In this document: positions 60,266 to 64,000 of the stretch, piece by piece
Layout of the letters: every line of letters begins with the position of its first letter
Numbering within the stretch: position 1 is the stretch's first letter
Origin: Haloactinospora alba
GTDB taxonomy: Bacteria > Actinomycetota > Actinomycetes > Streptosporangiales > Streptosporangiaceae
DNA: 64,000 nucleotides
Assembly: GCF_006717075.1 (NCBI RefSeq)
Contig: NZ_VFQC01000003.1
Location: 1 to 64,000 of the forward strand
Direction of reading: 5' to 3'
Notes under the pieces: model-generated
Told to the model about the DNA's origin: nothing
Databases searched by the model: none
Seen by the model: the letters and a program-made list of their open reading frames with translations, nothing else
Program-made: the position numbers and the translations under genes

Positions 60266-60883
60266 GTGCGCTTGCGCCTGACTCCGCGTGATGACAGCTA
60301 CTACGAGATGTTCGCCGACTCGGCGAACAATCTGGTCATCGGGGCGCGTCTGCTGGTCGAGCTGATCAGCGACGGTGCCGACCGTGACGCCATCACGGAG
60401 AAGATGCGTGCCTGCGAGCACGCGGGAGACGACAGGACACACGCGATCATGCGAAGACTCAACGAGAGCTTCGCCACACCGTTCGATCGGGAGGACATAT
60501 ACCGGCTGGCTTCCTGCCTGGACGACGTCATGGACTGCATGGAAGCCGCCGTGGATCTGATCGGCCTGTACGGACTGGACCGGCTACCCAAGGGGATCAT
60601 CGACCAGGTCGAGGTGCTGGAGCGCTCCGCGGAGCTGACAGCAGAGGCCATGCCGCGGTTGCGCTCGATGAAGGGCCTCACGCGGTACTGGATCGAGATC
60701 AACCAGCTGGAGAACCAGGCCGACCAGATCTACCGGCGGCTGTTGGCCCGGTTGTTCAGCGGTGAGTACGACGCCCTCACCGTGCTCAAGCTCAAGGACG
60801 TCATCGAGGAGCTGGAGACGGCGGCCGACGCGTTCGAGCACGTGGCGAACACGGTGGAGAGCATCGCCGTCAAGGTGTCCTGA
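60266..60883 (+). CDS. DUF47 PhoU-like phosphate transport regulator
   Basis: From GTG 60266 (GGGAGA upstream) the 205-residue product is closely similar to the Streptomyces DUF47 protein: VRLRLTPRDDSYYEMFADSA, CEHAGDDRTHAIMRRLNESF, TPFDREDIYRLASCLDDVMDCME, RYWIEINQLENQADQIYRRLL, and DAFEHVANTVESIAVK. Two E/D-rich motifs of the PhoU fold bind metal clusters. Relatives control low-affinity Pit phosphate carriers, usually encoded just downstream; here the downstream gene is a small unknown instead. The pst genes are nearby on the other strand. Confidence 0.9.
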   Translation: MRLRLTPRDDSYYEMFADSANNLVIGARLLVELISDGADRDAITEKMRACEHAGDDRTHAIMRRLNESFATPFDREDIYRLASCLDDVMDCMEAAVDLIGLYGLDRLPKGIIDQVEVLERSAELTAEAMPRLRSMKGLTRYWIEINQLENQADQIYRRLLARLFSGEYDALTVLKLKDVIEELETAADAFEHVANTVESIAVKVS

Positions 60884-60999
60884 GGCCGTCTCTCGCTCGT
60901 GACGCCGGTGGGACGGGACGGTGCGCGCCTTCCGCCGTGAGAAGCCACCATGGGAGGCGGAACGTACTAGGGTCCGTTTGGTGGAGAGAGGGGAAGCGA

Positions 61000-61290
61000 G
61001 TGGCTGAGCAGTACCGGATCAACGTTCCCGGGGACGCGCTGCGGGAGATCGTCGGCAACATCGACTGGCTGACGAACCAGGCTCCGGAGGAGCAGGAGGA
61101 GATCTCCCGTCTGGTGGTGGTCATCGAGGCCTTCGGGTTGAAGGGCCAGCTCCTCCCGCTCTCCCTCAAACAGGCGCAGCTCCTCGCCGCTCCCGGTCTG
61201 TGGGGCATCCGCCGCCACGACTACGAGAACTACATGGCCCAGTTCAAGTCGCTTCTCATCGACCACGGGCGGGTCGACCTCGGCGTGTGA
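61000..61290 (+). CDS. Small conserved protein of unknown function
   Basis: From GTG 61000 behind GGGGAAG the product has 96 residues: VAEQYRINVPGDALREIVGN, then EEQEEISRLVVVIEAFGL, LLPLSLKQAQLLAAPGLWGIRRHDYENYMAQFKSLL in the second half. It is soluble and mostly helical. No family recognised. It lies 116 bases behind the PhoU-like gene in the position where a pit gene might be expected and ends before a very strong terminator. Confidence 0.65.
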   Translation: MAEQYRINVPGDALREIVGNIDWLTNQAPEEQEEISRLVVVIEAFGLKGQLLPLSLKQAQLLAAPGLWGIRRHDYENYMAQFKSLLIDHGRVDLGV

Positions 61291-61357
61291 CCCCGGCCGG
61301 AGGCGGTGGCGTCCCCGGCCCCGTGCCACGCTCCGGTCTCCTGGCGTTCGGTACGCA

Positions 61358-61408
61358 CTGTGGAGCCAGTGCCAGGCTCAGCCGCCGAGCCTGGCACTGG
61401 CTCCACAG
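61358..61408. terminator. Perfect 22-bp inverted repeat between convergent genes
   Basis: The arms at 61358-61379 and 61387-61408 are exactly complementary over 22 bases (beginning CTGTGGAGCC, ending GGCTCCACAG) around a 7-base loop. It lies between two genes that face each other and would stop transcription from both sides. Confidence 0.85.
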
Positions 61409-61423
61409 CCGTTGCGGCGGGAC

Positions 61424-61774
61424 CTAGCCCACGCGGGGAACACGGGTCACCGTGTTGGTGCCGTCCCCGTTCCCGTAGTCCGAGCCGTCGGTGTAGATCC
61501 GCACCCGGTCGCACCGGAAGTCGGCGGTGGTCGGCGTGTTCTCCCGCAGCACACGCGCGGTGACGTCGGGGTTCTCGGCTTCCACGGTCTCGCTCGCCTC
61601 CCGGGCGTCGGCGCCGAGCAGCTCGGGCCACTCCTGTTTGCCGTCGCACTGGGAGCTCTGGTGCCGGGGCATGGTGAGGTGGTCGCCCGCCACGGCGGCG
61701 CTGGCGGCCGGTGCGCCCGCGGCGAGCGTGGCGGCGGTGGTCAGCAGGAAAACGGCAGCGGTGGTGCGGCCCAT
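61424..61774 (-). CDS. Secreted protease inhibitor, potato inhibitor I type
   Basis: From ATG 61774 (GGAGGAAAGG upstream) the 116-residue product has a signal peptide ending AGAPAASAAVAG. The inhibitor domain follows: EWPELLGADAREASETVEAENP, then the reactive loop ENTPTTADFRCDRVR, and a C-terminal VTRVPRVG that matches the end of eglin c (VNHVPHVG). In eglin the scissile bond lies in TLDLR; the corresponding site here is TTA-DFR, so P1 would be Ala. Two cysteines (CDGK and FRCD) may add a disulphide absent in eglin. It should inhibit a serine protease outside the cell; with Ala at P1, an elastase-like target is suggested. Confidence 0.75.
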   Translation of the reverse strand: MGRTTAAVFLLTTAATLAAGAPAASAAVAGDHLTMPRHQSSQCDGKQEWPELLGADAREASETVEAENPDVTARVLRENTPTTADFRCDRVRIYTDGSDYGNGDGTNTVTRVPRVG

Positions 61775-61947
61775 ACGGAAACGCCTTTCCTCCACGACAG
61801 TGAACACCGTGAATGTATCACTCTGTGCTCATGTAATGTCACGGAAAATGACTATCCGAGGGATGGGCGCCCACACCCGGTAGCGGTACCGGAGGGGACC
61901 GGCGGGCCGGCTACCGGAGGCGGAGGCGGGGGCGGCGCACCGCCGGC

Positions 61948-62727
61948 TTACCCGAACCGGCCGGTGATGTAGTTCTCGGTCTCCTTCGACTCCGGTTTCG
62001 TGAAGATCTTGTTGGTGTCGTCCATCTCGATGAGCCTGCCCGGCTCACCGGTCCCGGCGAGGTTGAAGAACGCCGTCCGGTCGCTCACCCGTGCCGCCTG
62101 CTGCATGTTGTGCGTGACGATCACGATGGTGTAGTTCTCCTTGAGCTTGGAGATCAGGTCCTCGATCGCCAGCGTGGAGATCGGGTCGAGTGCCGAGCAC
62201 GGCTCGTCCATGAGCAGCACCTCGGGTTCGACCGCGGTGGCGCGGGCGATGCACAGGCGCTGCTGCTGTCCGCCGGAGAGGCTGGCGCCCGGTTTGCCCA
62301 ACCGGTCCCTGACCTCCTCCCACAGGTTCGCGTCCCGCAGTGAACGCTCGACGATCTCGTCGGCCTTCTCCTTGCCGAGCCGCTTGTTGTTGAGCTTCGC
62401 CCCGGCGATGACGTTGTCGTAGATGGACATCGTGGGGAACGGGTTGGCGCGCTGGAACACCATGCCGATCTCGCGGCGTACCGCCACCGGGTCGACGTCG
62501 GGGCCGTAGATGTCGACGTCGTCCAACATCACCTTGCCATCGACGCGGGCGTTGGGCGCCACCTCGTGCATCCGGTTCAGGGTGCGCAGGAACGTCGATT
62601 TGCCGCACCCGGAGGATCCGATGAACGCGGTCACGGACCGCGGCTCGATCGTCATCGAAACGTCCTCCACGGCCAGGAAGTCGCCGTAGTAGACGTGCAG
62701 TCCGGAGACGTCAATTCGTTTGGCCAC
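61948..62727 (-). CDS. pstB: Phosphate ABC transporter ATP-binding protein
   Basis: The 259-residue product starts at GTG 62727, GGAGGAAC upstream. It begins [23 protein letters not shown], as PstB does. Walker A is GSSGCGKST, then [10 protein letters not shown], the PstB-specific [31 protein letters not shown], the signature [14 protein letters not shown] and Walker [15 protein letters not shown]. All are intact. It is the last gene of the pstC-pstA-pstB order on the minus strand, giving high-affinity phosphate uptake. Confidence 0.95.
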   Translation of the reverse strand: MAKRIDVSGLHVYYGDFLAVEDVSMTIEPRSVTAFIGSSGCGKSTFLRTLNRMHEVAPNARVDGKVMLDDVDIYGPDVDPVAVRREIGMVFQRANPFPTMSIYDNVIAGAKLNNKRLGKEKADEIVERSLRDANLWEEVRDRLGKPGASLSGGQQQRLCIARATAVEPEVLLMDEPCSALDPISTLAIEDLISKLKENYTIVIVTHNMQQAARVSDRTAFFNLAGTGEPGRLIEMDDTNKIFTKPESKETENYITGRFG

Positions 62728-62783
62728 GGGAGTAGTTCCTCCGGTTCTCACAAGTGGGTCTGGATCTCGTTGTCAGGAGGCGC

Positions 62784-63878
62784 TCAACGCCGGGTCTTCG
62801 GCGCGAAGAACCGGGACACCATCCGCGCGAGGAAGAACAGCAGCATCACGATGAGGATCAACGTCAGCGCGGCGGCCCAGGCGCGGTCGTAGTCCTGTTC
62901 GCCGCCCAGGCGGACCTGGGAGTAGATGAACACCGGAAGGCTCATCATCTGGCCGTCGAAAAGGTTCCAACTGATCTTGGAGGCCGCCATGCCCGCGGTG
63001 AGCATGAGCGGGGCCGTCTCTCCGATAACGCGTGCCAGAGCGAGCATGATTCCCGTCGTGATGCCGGCCACCGCGTTGGGCAGCACCACCTTGACCACGG
63101 TGAGCCATTTCGGCACCCCCAGGGCGTAGGAGGCCTCACGCAGCTCGTCGGGGACCAGCCGCAGCATCTCCTCGCTGGAGCGCACCACCACGGGGATCAT
63201 CAGCACCGACAGCGCCACGGCGCCGGCGGCGCCGTTCGTCTCTCCGGGGCCGAACAGCATCATCCACAGCGCGACGACGAACAGGCCGGCGACGATCGAG
63301 GGGATACCGACCATGACGTCGACGAAGAAGGTGATGGCCTGTTTCAGTCTCCCGCGCCCGTACTCCACGAGGTAGATCGCGGTCATCAGCCCGATCGGGA
63401 CCGAGATGAGCGTCGCGAAACCGGTGATCATCACGGTCCCGACGATCGCGTGGTAGACCCCGCCGGCTTCCATGCTGGGCAGCACCCCGTTCATGGAAAC
63501 GGTCAGGAAGTAACCGTCGAACCGTGCCATCCCGTTGACCACCACGGTCCACAGCAGCGACACCAGCGGCACCATGGCCACGATGAAGCAGCAGTAGACG
63601 ACGCCCGTCACGAGGCGGTCCTTGGCGCGCCGGGAGTTCTCCATGATCCCGGAGGCGACGCCGATGGCCGTCAGGTAGAGCGCGGCGGTGAGCAGCCCGA
63701 ACGTCACGACATGGAACACGTCCAGGGCGAACAGCCCGCCGCCGACGACAGCGGCCGTCACCGCCAGCAGGACGGGCTCGGTGTAGCGCGGGAGCGAACC
63801 GGTCCGCAGCGCGGACGTGTGGGAGGAAGGACCCTCGCCCGCGGCGCCGGTGGAAGCTGGTTGCGTCGTGGTAGTCAT
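62784..63878 (-). CDS. pstA: Phosphate ABC transporter permease PstA
   Basis: From ATG 63878 the 364-residue protein has an extra N-terminal pair of membrane helices (about 35-80, VLLAVTAAVVGGGLFALDVF and FGLLTAALYLTAIGVA), as in actinomycete PstA. The usual core follows: MENSRRAKDRLVTGVVYCCFIVAMVPL, GMARFDGYFLTVSMNGVL, IYLVEYGRG, and the EAA loop ELREASYALGVPKWLTVVKVVLP. It makes the channel with PstC. The start follows the pstC stop by two bases, so the two are coupled. Confidence 0.93.
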   Translation of the reverse strand: MTTTTQPASTGAAGEGPSSHTSALRTGSLPRYTEPVLLAVTAAVVGGGLFALDVFHVVTFGLLTAALYLTAIGVASGIMENSRRAKDRLVTGVVYCCFIVAMVPLVSLLWTVVVNGMARFDGYFLTVSMNGVLPSMEAGGVYHAIVGTVMITGFATLISVPIGLMTAIYLVEYGRGRLKQAITFFVDVMVGIPSIVAGLFVVALWMMLFGPGETNGAAGAVALSVLMIPVVVRSSEEMLRLVPDELREASYALGVPKWLTVVKVVLPNAVAGITTGIMLALARVIGETAPLMLTAGMAASKISWNLFDGQMMSLPVFIYSQVRLGGEQDYDRAWAAALTLILIVMLLFFLARMVSRFFAPKTRR

Positions 63879-63879
63879 C

Positions 63880-64000
63880 TTAGGAGAACTCCTTGCGCCG
63901 CGCGACGACGAACCGCGCACCCATGTTGACGATCAGGGTGATCGCGAAGAGCACCAGGCCGGCGGCGATCAGCGCGGACACGCCGTAGCCGGTGGCCTCC
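63880..64000 (-). CDS. pstC: Phosphate ABC transporter permease PstC, C-terminal end
   Basis: Reading in from the right edge, the frame gives the last 39 residues: a final membrane helix with GVSALIAAGLVLFAITLIVN, followed by the PstC-type end MGARFVVARRKEFS and TAA at 63880-63882. The rest of the gene lies outside the window. The position directly upstream of pstA, two bases apart, confirms the assignment. Confidence 0.9.
   Translation of the reverse strand, partial: EATGYGVSALIAAGLVLFAITLIVNMGARFVVARRKEFS

Overview
The window is high-GC actinomycete DNA. The best fit is a member of the Nocardiopsaceae or a close relative: it carries a near-textbook BldC, MutAB with MeaB, a DUF3073 protein, the purF/purM pair, Nur-type nickel regulation and many GTG starts. 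It divides into a prophage arm (1 to about 17.83 kb) and chromosome (17.83 to 64 kb).

Prophage, 1-17.83 kb. The left end lies outside the window. Reading leftward from the switch region, the minus strand carries early genes: a Cro-like regulator, a YqaJ-type exonuclease, RecT, a Holliday-junction-nuclease-like protein, a replication initiator with iteron-like repeats inside it, a helicase-loader-like protein and SSB. These are followed by the packaging and head genes (TerS, TerL, portal, MuF-type minor capsid protein). Rightward from the switch lie an XRE repressor, a small membrane protein and a large serine integrase. The integrase ends only a few bases from the 3' part of a DASS/SLC13 transporter gene, so the phage has apparently split that gene. 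Between terS and ssb there is an accessory patch of tiny membrane proteins and one plus-strand HTH gene with its own palindrome.

Type VII secretion-like island, about 21.3-38.1 kb. It contains an ECF sigma factor, a LysM/membrane protein, a WXG100-size protein, a 1468-residue FHA/FtsK ATPase of the EssC/EccC type, several small secreted or membrane proteins, a second WXG100-size protein and a divergently read 1655-residue effector-like protein. The effector's 3' tip and the overlapping downstream membrane-protein gene are strikingly AT-rich, as expected of an exchangeable toxin/immunity cassette. EccB, EccD, EccE and MycP are not present in the window.

Metabolic and regulatory block, 38.2-48.5 kb. 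mutA-mutB-meaB (methylmalonyl-CoA mutase and its GTPase) are translationally coupled. They are followed by a STAS anti-anti-sigma protein, a TetR regulator, a protein with four DivIVA-like repeats, a frameshifted membrane-protein gene, a secreted amidase and a DUF1232 protein.

Nickel uptake, 48.6-53.97 kb. A five-gene NikABCDE-type ABC transporter is split into nikAB and nikCDE by a perfect terminator hairpin. Each half is preceded by a Nur-type box (TTGCAA-N5-TTGCAA pattern), which indicates two nickel-repressed transcripts.

Development, purine and phosphate block, 54-64 kb. bldC has a long, highly structured upstream region. It is followed by an unrecognised 308-residue protein, a DUF3073 protein, purM, purF and a sterol-carrier-family protein. 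Next come a PhoU-like DUF47 protein, a small unknown protein, a secreted potato-inhibitor-I-type protease inhibitor, and pstB, pstA and the end of pstC.

No rRNA, tRNA or CRISPR array was recognised.
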